Assembly (NCBI GenBank): GCA_002425185.1
Contig: DILT01000016.1
Span: forward strand, 186,001-250,000
DNA from: Flammeovirgaceae bacterium UBA5585
Lineage (GTDB): Bacteria; Bacteroidota; Bacteroidia; Cytophagales; Cyclobacteriaceae
Length of the DNA stretch: 64,000 nucleotides
Direction: 5' to 3'
In this document: piece by piece, positions 63,949 through 64,000 of the stretch
How positions within the stretch are numbered: position 1 is the stretch's first letter
Layout of the letters: each line of letters opens with the position of its first letter
Made by a program: the position numbers and the translations under genes
Notes under the pieces: model-generated
Seen by the model: the letters and a program-made list of their open reading frames with translations, nothing else
The model's database searches: none
What the model was told of the DNA's origin: nothing

Positions 63949-64000
63949 AAGAGACTCCTGTAAACTGCAGACAGCGTCATCCGAAAGGGGGCGCTGCTCT

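Noticed and set aside
1..64000. CRISPR arrays, phage genes, insertion sequences, tRNA or rRNA genes
   Set aside because: Looked for regular spaced repeats, transposase or integrase motifs and cloverleaf-like stretches in the gaps; found none.

Overview
The window looks like chromosomal DNA of a Bacteroidota bacterium, most likely of the Cytophagales. The signs are two SusC/SusD pairs, a SusE-like lipoprotein, a type IX secretion C-terminal tail on an amylase, SprB-type repeats, DUF5686 and DUF5777 proteins, promoter boxes of the TAnnTTTG type and few Shine-Dalgarno sequences. I see no rRNA, tRNA, CRISPR, phage or insertion-sequence genes. The genus cannot be named from this sequence.

Positions 1-30312 form a polysaccharide utilization locus centred on starch and maltodextrin. 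From the left it holds an FG-GAP/ASPIC lipoprotein cut by the window edge, SusD1 and SusC1, a GH65 maltose-phosphorylase-type enzyme with beta-phosphoglucomutase, a divergent LacI regulator, a GH5-like secreted enzyme, a GH53 galactanase, a T9SS-exported GH13 amylase, a three-repeat SusE-like protein, SusD2 and SusC2, and a divergent operon of GH31 glucosidase, MFS sugar carrier and an esterase with an E-set domain. The inferred flow is: surface amylase cuts starch; SusE/SusD bind and SusC imports the products; the MFS carrier moves them across the inner membrane; GH31 and GH65 plus PgmB give glucose and glucose 6-phosphate. Three copies of a GCAAACG-type palindrome lie before susC1, lacI and between susC2 and GH31, which suggests one LacI regulon.

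Positions 30361-44620 are mixed: a lipoprotein of unknown function, MsrA, a membrane sensor with HAMP-GAF-PAS but no output domain, a class II glutamine amidotransferase, an L-2-hydroxyglutarate oxidase, RidA, a MoeB-rhodanese protein lacking its zinc cysteines, a sodium:solute symporter, and an operon of DUF5777 barrel, YceI and a CX4CH cytochrome-like SprB protein. Then comes an ECF sigma factor overlapping a gene for a protein that appears to span both membranes as an anti-sigma factor.

The 385-base gap 44621-45005 holds what look like two tandem small RNA genes with the same 5' end, each with its own promoter and terminator. Positions 45006-58149 are mostly housekeeping on the minus strand: thrS, infC (apparently with an AUU start), rpmI, rplT, a small membrane protein, DUF5686, SanA-like, TrmH-like, a CNT nucleoside carrier, a bifunctional nuclease, etfBA and dnaB, plus a small plus-strand TPR protein. 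Positions 58333-63948 on the plus strand hold a minimal Mur-ligase-like protein with an altered P-loop, a DnaQ-like exonuclease, an MFS carrier, a small barrel protein, a tiny secreted protein, and an NSS sodium symporter. That symporter is preceded by a structured leader RNA and a 31-residue membrane peptide, and it carries an unusual soluble insertion.
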